Assembly (NCBI GenBank): GCA_021785155.1
Contig: JAJYGE010000121.1
Span: 1 to 8,999, forward strand
DNA from: Planctomycetota bacterium
Lineage (GTDB): Bacteria > Planctomycetota > Phycisphaerae > WQYP01
Reading direction: 5' to 3'
Length of the DNA stretch: 8,999 nt
The position numbers and the translations under genes were made by a program. Below the pieces are notes generated by a model. That model saw nothing but the letters and a program-made list of their open reading frames with translations. It ran no database searches and had not been told where the DNA came from. Positions 1-6,351 of the stretch are shown here, in pieces. The stretch's first letter is position 1; each line of letters starts with the position of its first letter.

Positions 1-55
1 TATGTCAGTTCTTACCCGACAACTGTCCGCCGCGTTTCCAGCGGTGAATGTTCAA

Positions 56-158
56 GTGCTCTGTCATAGCAAAATGTTAGGCGTGACGAGAAACCCTGGC
101 GATGCTGGGCGTGTCCATTGAGAGACTGTCATTGTAAAACGTTGATGTGACAGAGCAC
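56..158. repeat. Imperfect inverted repeat pair, possible small element ends
   Basis: The 11-mer gtgctctgtca at 56-66 recurs as its exact reverse complement tgacagagcac at 148-158, 81 bp apart. Continuing inward from both ends the match goes on imperfectly: roughly two thirds of about 32 positions agree, with one single-base gap, ending in tgac on both sides. Such ends are typical of a miniature inverted-repeat element or solo insertion-sequence remnants. I see no convincing target-site duplication and no transposase, so the mobile-element reading is inference. Confidence 0.35.
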
Positions 159-161
159 CAG

Positions 162-203
162 CCTGTCCAGAAAATGGCCGTGATTGCGATTAATTTGGAC
201 AGG
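162..203. repeat. 8-bp inverted repeat (cctgtcca / tggacagg)
   Basis: cctgtcca at 162-169 pairs exactly with tggacagg at 196-203 around a 26-base loop. It lies immediately beside the larger inverted repeat at 56-158 and may belong to the same element. It is not followed by a T run, so I do not call it a terminator. Confidence 0.3.
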
Positions 204-704
204 TTGCTACGTCGCGTTGAAATTCGCAAAGAAAAAAAAGAACGGGACAATATTGAGCCGTGATCCGTGATAAGCCCACCGCCGCCGCTCCCCGCCCCCG
301 TTGGACGCGCCAGAAGCGTCTGCCATGCAGGTTATCCACCTGAAACCACCTGCCCGAGCCGGTTGCGTTGTAAGGGTTCCCGGGAGGCATAATATTGACA
401 GGTGTTTATATATCCAGTTGTTGGTAAAGAAATTTCCGCCTTTTTCAGCCCTATTGGTCCGTGGAAAGGCCAATATCGGCTGTTTTTGCGCAGCATTTAC
501 CGCATCGGCCGGTTTTTGTTGCATCGCGATGAGTTGTGGGAGTTCGGATTTCCGCCTGCGGCCCGTTTTTCTGGGGTCAAGGTGAATCAGCCGGATTTCC
601 CGGATACAGCGCCAGGGATATTTTGGAGAGTTTCACCGGGGAGAAGCTTTTGCCTTCGTAGCGGGGGGCACAAGCCAAACCACTGGTGCGTTTTCTAAAC
701 TTAC

Positions 705-713
705 TGTTATAAT
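705..713 (+). promoter_or_regulatory. Extended -10 promoter of the tRNA-Gly gene
   Basis: TGtTATAAT is a perfect extended -10 element (TG at 705-706, TATAAT at 708-713). It ends 12 bases before the mature tRNA 5' end at 726, so transcription would start around 719-721 and leave a very short leader. No good -35 box is visible at 17-18 bp spacing (the bases there are close to tggtgc). A weak -35 is compatible with an extended -10 promoter. Confidence 0.65.
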
Positions 714-725
714 CAAGCAACAATC

Positions 726-797
726 GCGGGTGTAGCTCAATGGCAGAGCGCCAGCCTTCCAAGCTGGCTGTTGAGGGTTCGAGTCCCTTCGCCCGCT
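726..797 (+). tRNA. tRNA-Gly, anticodon UCC
   Basis: The full cloverleaf folds by eye. The acceptor stem gcgggtg (726-732) pairs with cgcccgc (790-796) with one G-U pair, and the discriminator base is T797. The D stem is gctc/gagc (735-738 with 746-749). The anticodon stem is ccagc/gctgg (751-755 with 763-767) around the loop cttccaa, giving anticodon TCC at 758-760, which reads GGA and other glycine codons. The T stem gaggg/ccctt (773-777 with 785-789) closes the loop ttcgagt. The mature length is 72 bases before CCA addition. CCA is not encoded, since the gene runs into tttt. It stands alone, with its own promoter just upstream. Confidence 0.97.
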
Positions 798-817
798 TTT
801 GAATTTGAGCGCGGAAA

Positions 818-851
818 AGCGGCGGAGGCTTCGGAATTGTCCGGTGCCGCT
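818..851 (-). terminator. Weak candidate terminator after the methyltransferase gene
   Basis: On the minus strand agcggc (851-846) can pair with gccgct (823-818), with a small inner hairpin cgga/tccg, and the outer stem is followed directly by TTTT. It lies about 65 bp past the methyltransferase stop, where an operon terminator is expected. The stem is only 6 bp with a sizeable interrupted loop, so this is tentative. Read on the plus strand the same fold has a poorer T run, so it is less likely to terminate the tRNA transcript. Confidence 0.35.
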
Positions 852-915
852 GTTACTTTTATCGGTGGCCGGGCCGATTTCCCACGATACGATTTCCGAC
901 GTTACCCCCCTGCTT

Positions 916-1647
916 TCAACTGGACTTCGCCGGAGCCGCAATGGCAATAACTGAAACGCCGCAAGGCAGTGGACATGCGGGCAGTAGCCGCTTTTCAAAG
1001 GCGAATATCCTGTACAACATCGTATTCATCCAAGGGCCTGGAATTGTCAGGTCGCTGCTGGTTTTATGTAATAGTCTCTTCAGGAATCGTGTGGTGGCGA
1101 CCAAAGGCAACAAGACTGTATTAAAATAATTTATGTAGGACACGGTATAACCATTTGCTTCCAGCCGACGGCGTAACAAAGACATTGTATAGCGCCGATA
1201 ATGATGCATGACAACGTCGTGATTCGTCCACAGGAAGTTATACGCGGGCACAGTGATAAGGAGGTGGCCTGTCTTTGAAATATTGTGTCGGATACATTGC
1301 AACGCAACCCCGTCATTTTCAATATGTTCCAGGACATCCAGCATGGCGATGAGATCAAATTGTCCAGGCGGCGGAGTATCAGGAATTTGGCCCCGGATGA
1401 TCCGGGCTTCGCCGCGAGCTGCGGCCTTCCGCGCCGCGGTGGCATCCATTTCAAGCCCCACGACACTGCCGAATTGGCCGAGCATGGCGAGATTTCCACC
1501 AGTGCCGCAACCAATTTCAAGAATTCGCAGCGGTTGGGAGGTGAAAATCCTTTTTCTTATGACATGCCGCAGGATGTCTCTTCTGGCGTGAAACCACCAG
1601 TGATCATCCTCCACCTCGCGCATTTTGACATAGGCGGACTGATCCAT
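916..1647 (-). CDS. Class I SAM-dependent methyltransferase
   Basis: This is a 243-residue soluble methyltransferase of the Rossmann-fold, Methyltransf_11/UbiG-like type. The SAM-binding glycine loop EIGCGTGGN is at residues 44-52, the acidic residue that binds the ribose is E66 in LEMD, and the post-motif DVLEHI is at 104-109. A VPAYNFLWTNHD...HHYRRY segment at 133-153 is typical of methyltransferases found in polysaccharide and glycolipid clusters. An N-terminal DDHWWFHARRDIL segment (14-26) is also common in this group. I chose the ATG at 1647 because GGAG sits 7 bases upstream. A TTG 33 bases earlier is open but lacks a ribosome site. The gene follows the family 2 glycosyltransferase by 65 bp on the same strand, probably in one operon. 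The substrate is unknown; a sugar or lipid-linked intermediate is a guess from context. Confidence 0.9.
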   Translation of the reverse strand: MDQSAYVKMREVEDDHWWFHARRDILRHVIRKRIFTSQPLRILEIGCGTGGNLAMLGQFGSVVGLEMDATAARKAAARGEARIIRGQIPDTPPPGQFDLIAMLDVLEHIENDGVALQCIRHNISKTGHLLITVPAYNFLWTNHDVVMHHYRRYTMSLLRRRLEANGYTVSYINYFNTVLLPLVATTRFLKRLLHKTSSDLTIPGPWMNTMLYRIFAFEKRLLPACPLPCGVSVIAIAAPAKSS

Positions 1648-1654
1648 CTTGTTT

Positions 1655-1658
1655 CTCC
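1655..1658 (-). promoter_or_regulatory. Ribosome binding site deciding the methyltransferase start
   Basis: GGAG on the minus strand lies 7 bases before the ATG at 1647. This favours the ATG over the in-frame TTG at 1680, which would add 11 charged residues (beginning with His-Glu-Ser-Arg) not expected in the family. Confidence 0.6.
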
Positions 1659-1712
1659 GTTCGCTGCGGCTTTCGTGCAAGCCCCATGCACCTCAGGTCA
1701 TAAAGTTCGCAA

Positions 1713-2669
1713 CTATTTATCAAATCCAATTGTTTCCGCGACAATATAAAGCGGGCGCTGCTTGGTCTGATTGAATATCCGCCCGATGTATTCTCCCAGC
1801 AGACCGACACATAAAAGTTGCACCCCGCCAATGAAAAGGATCGCCACCATTAAAGATGCCCATCCCCACGGTGCCGCGGTCTGCGGCGAAAGCAGATGGG
1901 CGGAAATGACCCAGATAATAAGCCCCAGCGAAACAAACGTCGCCGTGATCCCCAAGATGGAAGCCACACGCAATGGACGATTGGAAAATCCGGTTATGCC
2001 ATCCAGCGCCAATCGCATCAGCCGGCGTACCGGATATTTGCTGCGCCCGGCAAAACGGCCCGGACGATCATATTCAATGGATGATTGACGATACCCCACC
2101 CATGCGATCAGCCCTCGCAGATAGCGGTTTTCCTCACGAAGCATCTTGAGGGCGGAAATGACTTGCGCATCCAATAGCCGAAAATCACCGGCATTAGGCG
2201 GAATATAGGTGTCCGTGAGAAGCTGGGAAATTTGATAAAAAAGGCGAATGCAGATGGTGCGGAGAAAAAATTCTCCGTCCCGCCGCCGCCGCACGGCATA
2301 CACAACCTGGCTGCCTTCCCGCCATCGTGCCAGCATATCAGGAATAATTTCCGGTGGATCCTGTAAATCAGCGTCCAGTACAACCGCGGCGCGACCCGCG
2401 CAGCGATCCAGGCCGGCGGTAATGGCTTTCTGGTGGCCGAAATTGCGTGAGAAAACTATCACTTTGACGTGTGAATCCGCCTTGGCTATTTCGCGTAATA
2501 ATTCCAGTGTGCGGTCGGTCGAGCCATCGTTGACGAATATTAACTCATACGCGGTCACTGCAGCCGGCCCGTTGAGCACAGCCGTTAGCCTACGATAGAG
2601 TTCCGGCAGAGATTCCTGTTCACAATACACAGGAATGACGATGGACAGTTCGCAGATTCCGCTGGTCAT
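1713..2669 (-). CDS. Family 2 glycosyltransferase, DPM1/GtrB/ArnC-like (polyprenyl-phosphate sugar synthase type)
   Basis: This 318-residue protein has a cytoplasmic GT-A domain followed by two C-terminal membrane helices. Nucleotide-sugar binding motifs are visible: IVIPVYCEQES (10-20), VNDGSTD (46-52) and LDADLQDPPE (98-107, with the metal-binding DAD). GDFRLLD (161-167) and the basic RSKYP loop (209-213) follow, and both are typical of polyprenyl-phosphate glycosyltransferases. Helices are at about 236-258 and 268-290, ending in GEYIGRIF, the usual end of the GtrB/DPM-like group. Known members transfer glucose, mannose or another sugar from a nucleotide donor to undecaprenyl or dolichyl phosphate; the sugar cannot be read from sequence. 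I chose the ATG at 2669 because GAGAGG lies 9 bases upstream. A TTG at 2678 abuts that site. The methyltransferase follows downstream, and the GT-C-like gene diverges from it. Confidence 0.93.
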   Translation of the reverse strand: MTSGICELSIVIPVYCEQESLPELYRRLTAVLNGPAAVTAYELIFVNDGSTDRTLELLREIAKADSHVKVIVFSRNFGHQKAITAGLDRCAGRAAVVLDADLQDPPEIIPDMLARWREGSQVVYAVRRRRDGEFFLRTICIRLFYQISQLLTDTYIPPNAGDFRLLDAQVISALKMLREENRYLRGLIAWVGYRQSSIEYDRPGRFAGRSKYPVRRLMRLALDGITGFSNRPLRVASILGITATFVSLGLIIWVISAHLLSPQTAAPWGWASLMVAILFIGGVQLLCVGLLGEYIGRIFNQTKQRPLYIVAETIGFDK

Positions 2670-2678
2670 CAAATGCAA

Positions 2679-2684
2679 CCTCTC
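2679..2684 (-). promoter_or_regulatory. Ribosome binding site deciding the glycosyltransferase start
   Basis: GAGAGG on the minus strand is 9 bases before the ATG at 2669. It directly touches the alternative TTG at 2678, which therefore could not use it. Confidence 0.6.
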
Positions 2685-2707
2685 ATCAATCGTGCAGTAT
2701 CGAAGAT

Positions 2708-2738
2708 ATTATCTTACCCGGACTTCAGACATAGTAAA
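2708..2738 (-). promoter_or_regulatory. Candidate promoter for the glycosyltransferase-methyltransferase pair
   Basis: On the minus strand TTTACT (2738-2733) resembles a -35 box, and 16 bases later TAAGAT (2716-2711) overlaps GATAAT (2713-2708), both resembling a -10 box. They lie in the 232-bp divergent gap, 40-70 bases before the glycosyltransferase start. Each hexamer is only partly consensus and the call is tentative. For the opposite-strand gene I found only a partial -10 (TATACT, 2853-2858) without a good -35. Confidence 0.3.
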
Positions 2739-2901
2739 TGGCTTTATCAAAGTGCGTGGGGTGCGTGTGAACGCCAGGCCGTGCAGGCTGATCACGACGG
2801 CGCTCCAGGGCACCTCCAAAAGTCTGGTGTTTTCGGATGTCATTGTCCGCTATATACTGCATCAAGTCACGGTTGATATTGCCCGACGGGCCGAGATGTG
2901 A

Positions 2902-4611
2902 ATGAAGTCCAATAATTTTAGAAACATCCCAGTACACAATAGTCTGACAGATTATTTTCGCCGTGCGGGCCGGTGGTTGCAAGGCCTGTGGAATCATCAG
3001 AGCCAGGCTCCGCACGACGCTGGTTTGCTGATGCTGGCCATCGTCACGCTGAGCGGGGCGTTAGAGTTTGCGCATGGCTCTTACGCTCCCGCCGCCATCG
3101 GCTGGCTCGCCGCCGCGTGTCTGGTGTCGGCATGGTTGCTGTTGCAGCTAACCGTCAAGCCGTGGCCGTTGCTGATTGGCCTGCTCATTGCCGCTGTGGC
3201 ATTGTTGGGGCCATTCAAATGGAACCAATTGCTTTACCAAGTGATATCCGCGGCATCTCCGACATGGTGGCTGTGGGTACCGATCACGGTGATCCCCTTG
3301 CTATGCATGGCTGTGATGCCGCCGGAGCAAGCGCGATGGAAATGGAATCCGCCAATCAGCCTGGCGGTAATTATACTTGCGGAATTGGCAATATTATCAC
3401 TTACACACATGGGATTCGCGGATCGGGTGGCCACGACTTGGCGTGGCGAGGATAAATGGGTGTTCATGGCTTTAAGCACCATCACGCTTCTGCTGATCGG
3501 CTTGGCAATTACCGGAACATTCACCCGCCAGATATTATTTTTGATGATTCTGGTGGCGCAATTTTATCTTGGAGTATGGATGTTTCATCTCTTGCCGCAT
3601 CCACATATAGACACCTGGCCATGGGGACAAAAAAGCGCCGCTGCGTTATTGCATGGCCACAATCCTTACCGCATTACCATTCGCGACATATACCGTCCCA
3701 ATACGCCTTATTATGCACCGGGAGTCGTTAAAGATGGCCGCGTGATGGTGGGTTACGTATATCCACCGCTGTCGCTGCTGACCAGCACGGCGGGCTACCT
3801 GATGGGTGGCGATTTTCGATATGCGGAATTGGCGATGCTATCCATTTCCGCGCTGCTGCTGGCACTTATCACCGATATGTCGCGCGAAGGGTTACTTGGC
3901 GCGGTCATGATTTTATTTTTGCCGCAGGCATTTTATGTTCTGGCGATGGGTTGGATTGAACCATGCGTGCTGTTAAGTTTCATGGTTTTACTGCTTCTGG
4001 CATATCGTAAACCATCCTGGATGGGGGTCGGATTCGCACTGTTTCTGGTAAGCAAACAATATGTTTTTCTTTCGGCACCACTGGTGATCATGCTTTGGCC
4101 CCGGCCAATTCGTAAATCCTTCGTGCTTCGATTTTGCCTTCAGGCGGCGGTTACCGGTTGTATTATTAACCTCCCCTTTTTGTTGTGGGATCCTCACGCT
4201 TTCTTTAATTCCATCGTACCGCGCCATATATTCCGGTTAGACGCTTTGAGCCTGGCGAGTTATTGGGCCCATCAAACCGGACATTGGCCGCCGGCCCGGC
4301 TGTGGTGGGGATCGGTGGGACTGGTGAATCTGTTATGCCTGATCCGATTGCCAAGGCGGCCATGGGCGTTTGCCTTTGGAACCGGGTGTGTATATCTGAC
4401 ATTTTTCGCCGGTGCCAGTGAAGCGTTTGATAATTATTACTTTCTGATTATCTGTTTGTTTTGTGTGGCCCTGGCGTTGCTGCTAGATGAACGAAAATCT
4501 CTTGGGCCGGATTTTGAATCAGATACAGTTTCACCCCTCCAATCGTCCCGTGTGGCAGGTAGCCGGCCATCCGTAACGCCTGCGCGTCTTGCTCATCAGC
4601 AGCGGGAATAA
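2902..4611 (+). CDS. Multi-pass membrane protein, GT-C glycosyltransferase-like (GT87/DUF2029-type)
   Basis: This 569-residue protein has about a dozen predicted membrane helices between 41 and 528, after a 40-residue N-terminal tail. Before the central loop are helices near 41-58, 62-82, 87-104, 122-139, 152-168, 187-205 and 209-229. The loop (230-290) carries D237 in HIDTWPWG, HGHNPY (251-256) and YVYPPLSLL (285-293). An acidic residue followed by NPY and YPPL is the pattern of GT87-type GT-C enzymes, which use polyprenyl-phosphate sugars outside the membrane. E353 in MGWIEPC and K385 in LVSKQY fit the same pattern. An in-frame TGA directly before the ATG rules out a longer start; its ribosome site is weak. 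Helices end near 528 (about 4485), and the last 40 residues are read antisense to the convergent gene and look unconstrained. Family assignment is by motif only; donor and acceptor are unknown. Confidence 0.8.
   Translation: MKSNNFRNIPVHNSLTDYFRRAGRWLQGLWNHQSQAPHDAGLLMLAIVTLSGALEFAHGSYAPAAIGWLAAACLVSAWLLLQLTVKPWPLLIGLLIAAVALLGPFKWNQLLYQVISAASPTWWLWVPITVIPLLCMAVMPPEQARWKWNPPISLAVIILAELAILSLTHMGFADRVATTWRGEDKWVFMALSTITLLLIGLAITGTFTRQILFLMILVAQFYLGVWMFHLLPHPHIDTWPWGQKSAAALLHGHNPYRITIRDIYRPNTPYYAPGVVKDGRVMVGYVYPPLSLLTSTAGYLMGGDFRYAELAMLSISALLLALITDMSREGLLGAVMILFLPQAFYVLAMGWIEPCVLLSFMVLLLLAYRKPSWMGVGFALFLVSKQYVFLSAPLVIMLWPRPIRKSFVLRFCLQAAVTGCIINLPFLLWDPHAFFNSIVPRHIFRLDALSLASYWAHQTGHWPPARLWWGSVGLVNLLCLIRLPRRPWAFAFGTGCVYLTFFAGASEAFDNYYFLIICLFCVALALLLDERKSLGPDFESDTVSPLQSSRVAGSRPSVTPARLAHQQRE
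4448..4611. other. Convergent coding overlap, 164 bp
   Basis: The plus-strand membrane protein stops at 4611 and the minus-strand membrane protein stops at 4448, so the two coding 3' ends overlap tail to tail. The plus frame supplies its last membrane helix up to about 4485 and then a polar tail. The minus frame supplies its conserved TIGGVKLYLI strand and C-terminal tail. No terminator hairpin is visible between the two genes. Confidence 0.85.
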
Positions 4612-6196
4612 TTACAGCACCAAATTGTCCGCGGCGAATAAATTTTCCCAACTCAAATGGATAGTTGGCCGCTGCGGATCCGTACAGGGATGCCCGCACC
4701 ACGGGATTTGACAGCATTGCGGGCGGTGGCAGACCAAGATAGCCACCGCCAATACGAAAATAAAACTTGCATTCCGCCTGCCAGAAGAGATTTTCGCGCG
4801 ACAAGAGGGGTAAAAGCAACACGCATTCACGCGGGCGCAGGTAGCGTTTGAATAGCCCCGTGCGAAAAAATGCTGGAATCTGAGGCTTTATACGCCATAA
4901 CCGCGTGCGATTGACGTTGGGTAGCAGAAATAAGATGCATGCCGTGGCGAGCACAAGTTTGAACCGCCAATGTGCTTTTGCATCCGCCAGCCAAACCGCC
5001 GCCATGGCACCAGAGGCCAGCGCCACGTAGAGTGACAGTCGCGCCGGTAAAGCATCTTTCATCAGGGGTATATTATTGAATAACAGCCACGGCAATGGGA
5101 CAGAACTCGGGTGACGAGCGATAATTAACCACGGACCGAGGCTTAAGATGAACAATATACCCGCAGAGCATATCAGCAACTTTCCTATTCCGGTTTTCCA
5201 GAAGGCCCGGCCAAATAGAAGCCACATCGTTACCAGCGGTAGACCGACATACGCTCCCTGTTCCATGATGTTTCCAGGAAAAGGTCCGACCAGAAGTGCG
5301 GATAGCCCGCCGTCAATCCAGAGGCGGCGCGTGGGAATCAGGACATTGGCCAGGGCGACGCTGTACGCAATGGTCGGATAGATCGCTCCATTGGGGCGGT
5401 CGGGTCCGTATAGCATAAGCCGGAGATAAGGCCATGCCATTATACTGACGAGCACAAGTGTCAGCGTTAACAGGCCTGTCATGCGCAGCAGCTTAATTCT
5501 GGACAACGCATCGCGATAAACCAGGAAGGCGATCAGGACCACCAATCCCCCGAATACAACGGTGGTGGTGAATATTTCTACGGACGTTCCAAAAAGAAAC
5601 AGCAGCAATCCCGTCATCGCAACGACCAATGGCAAGTCTTTAAGACCGTTGCGATACCATCGTAATAGCAGCCAGACCAGCAATGGCACGGGCCAGATAA
5701 CAACCAAATTGAGATGGCCGCCGAGCTGACCCAGTTCATACGGCGAAAAGCCGAACACAAATCCCCCGACAAGTGAAGGGAAAAATCGCCCCGTCATCTC
5801 CCGGCACAAGAGATAAGCCGCCCACGCGGCCAGGGCGGGAGCCATGAGAATAACAAGATTGTAGCTGGCAAAAGGTCCCCAGAATGCGGTAATGGGCCAA
5901 CATAGAATTGCCAACACCGGTGTACAAGTGGTCCAGGTGAGATTTAATCCCGCCGGTGTCCAAACAACCGGACAGAACAACGGATTTATCCCGTGTTCAA
6001 CGGCGTATGGAAACCAGTTGAAAAACCAGAGCCATTGTAATGAATCGTCGGACTTTGCAATGAGTGTATGGGTAAAATTTAGAGGCGATGAAAGCAGAAA
6101 ACCTACACTGTAAAAAACATAGCAGACCAAAGCCGCAGTGCCCGCCAGAGCCGGCTTGCAGCCGGTGGGCCTGGAAATATGTTGCTGTGTATCCAC
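4448..6196 (-). CDS. Large multi-pass membrane protein with soluble C-terminal domain, paralogue 1 of 3
   Basis: I know no named function for this 582-residue protein. Helices begin at 18-40. A first outer loop has D50-D51, then QWLWFFNWFPYAVEHGINP (53-71). Conserved segments include AWAAYLLCREMTG (124-136), FGFSPYELGQLGGHLNL (148-164), MEQGAYVGLP (311-320) and LPARLSLY (383-390). About ten further helices run to 426. A soluble domain (440-582) carries FWQAECKFYFRIGGGYLG (471-488) and NYPFELGKFI. An acidic residue in the first outer loop followed by NP recalls GT-C glycosyltransferases; this is inference. The start is GTG: an in-frame TAG lies just upstream and AGGA sits 7 bases before it. 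It is the most diverged of the three tandem paralogues and the last on the minus strand. The C-terminal TIGGVKLYLI strand matches the paralogues, so the frame genuinely extends into the overlap with the convergent gene. Confidence 0.88.
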   Translation of the reverse strand: MDTQQHISRPTGCKPALAGTAALVCYVFYSVGFLLSSPLNFTHTLIAKSDDSLQWLWFFNWFPYAVEHGINPLFCPVVWTPAGLNLTWTTCTPVLAILCWPITAFWGPFASYNLVILMAPALAAWAAYLLCREMTGRFFPSLVGGFVFGFSPYELGQLGGHLNLVVIWPVPLLVWLLLRWYRNGLKDLPLVVAMTGLLLFLFGTSVEIFTTTVVFGGLVVLIAFLVYRDALSRIKLLRMTGLLTLTLVLVSIMAWPYLRLMLYGPDRPNGAIYPTIAYSVALANVLIPTRRLWIDGGLSALLVGPFPGNIMEQGAYVGLPLVTMWLLFGRAFWKTGIGKLLICSAGILFILSLGPWLIIARHPSSVPLPWLLFNNIPLMKDALPARLSLYVALASGAMAAVWLADAKAHWRFKLVLATACILFLLPNVNRTRLWRIKPQIPAFFRTGLFKRYLRPRECVLLLPLLSRENLFWQAECKFYFRIGGGYLGLPPPAMLSNPVVRASLYGSAAANYPFELGKFIRRGQFGAVIIPAADEQDAQALRMAGYLPHGTIGGVKLYLIQNPAQEIFVHLAATPGPHKTNR

Positions 6197-6203
6197 GATG
6201 GTG

Positions 6204-6207
6204 TCCT
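6204..6207 (-). promoter_or_regulatory. Ribosome binding site for a GTG start
   Basis: AGGA on the minus strand is 7 bases upstream of the GTG at 6196. Its first base belongs to an in-frame TAG (6207-6205), so no upstream start is possible in this frame and GTG is the first available codon. Confidence 0.55.
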
Positions 6208-6219
6208 AAACTGACGCAG

Positions 6220-6351
6220 TCATTGATTTCCGCTCCGGGCTGCGGCCAAAACATGATGCCCCGATTGGCCAAGGCGTTGAACGATATTGCGCACGGCGTC
6301 CCGTAAATTCGCATTGCGCTTACGGCCCTCCTGCCACGGATTCAATGGCAT
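6220..6351 (-). CDS. Possible small protein, 43 aa, overlapping the end of paralogue 2
   Basis: An ATG inside the last codons of the upstream membrane-protein gene, in another frame, opens a 43-codon frame that ends at TGA, 23 bases before the next gene's GTG. The product is basic and arginine-rich in the middle (RKRNANLRDAVRNIVQRLGQ) and could form one amphipathic helix. No Shine-Dalgarno site is visible, so translation would have to be coupled to the upstream gene, whose stop it overlaps. I do not recognise the protein. It could equally be a chance frame or a remnant of a lost gene. The gap it fills is longer than that between the other two paralogues (123 versus 57 bp). Confidence 0.22.
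   Translation of the reverse strand: MPLNPWQEGRKRNANLRDAVRNIVQRLGQSGHHVLAAARSGNQ

Larger units (their letters stand above)
1..704. other. Region without a supportable gene, left of the tRNA
   Basis: No reading frame here looks like a real protein. The open frames on both strands are short, overlap one another and show no recognisable motif. The visible structure is a set of inverted repeats between 56 and 203, a tandem 7-base duplication (ccgtgat twice, 258-271), and an A-rich run around 227-241. A 20-codon frame on the minus strand (67 down to 5, beginning MTEHLNIHRWKRGG) ends cleanly at TGA, but it is too short to support as a gene. The region could be a decayed mobile element or plain intergenic DNA. 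Confidence 0.5.

Noticed and set aside
258..271. Tandem 7-base duplication ccgtgat
   Set aside because: It is too short and isolated to be a target-site duplication or array; chance is a sufficient explanation.
395..416. Perfect TTGACA at 395-400 followed by TATATA at 407-412
   Set aside because: The spacing between them is only 6 bp, and nothing like a -10 box lies 16-18 bp after the TTGACA. There is also no gene downstream before the tRNA, which has its own promoter.
207..698. Overlapping open frames of 94-105 codons on both strands left of the tRNA
   Set aside because: They overlap each other, contain low-complexity translations such as a phenylalanine run from the A-rich tract, and show no domain or coding pattern.
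633..998. 121-aa minus-strand reading frame covering the tRNA, containing a RRDSNPQQPAWKAGALPLSY-type segment
   Set aside because: This is the well-known spurious translation antisense to a tRNA-Gly gene. The tRNA fold is complete, and the frame also overlaps the end of the methyltransferase gene.
2635..2901. 88-aa plus-strand frame ending with TGA directly before the ATG at 2902
   Set aside because: It overlaps the start of the family 2 glycosyltransferase in antisense, has no recognisable motif and no ribosome site. It is most likely a chance open frame in the divergent gap.
5997..6314. 105-aa minus-strand frame across the gap before paralogue 1
   Set aside because: Its second half is an out-of-frame shadow of paralogue 1's N-terminus. 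The paralogue has its own GTG, ribosome site and an upstream in-frame stop.
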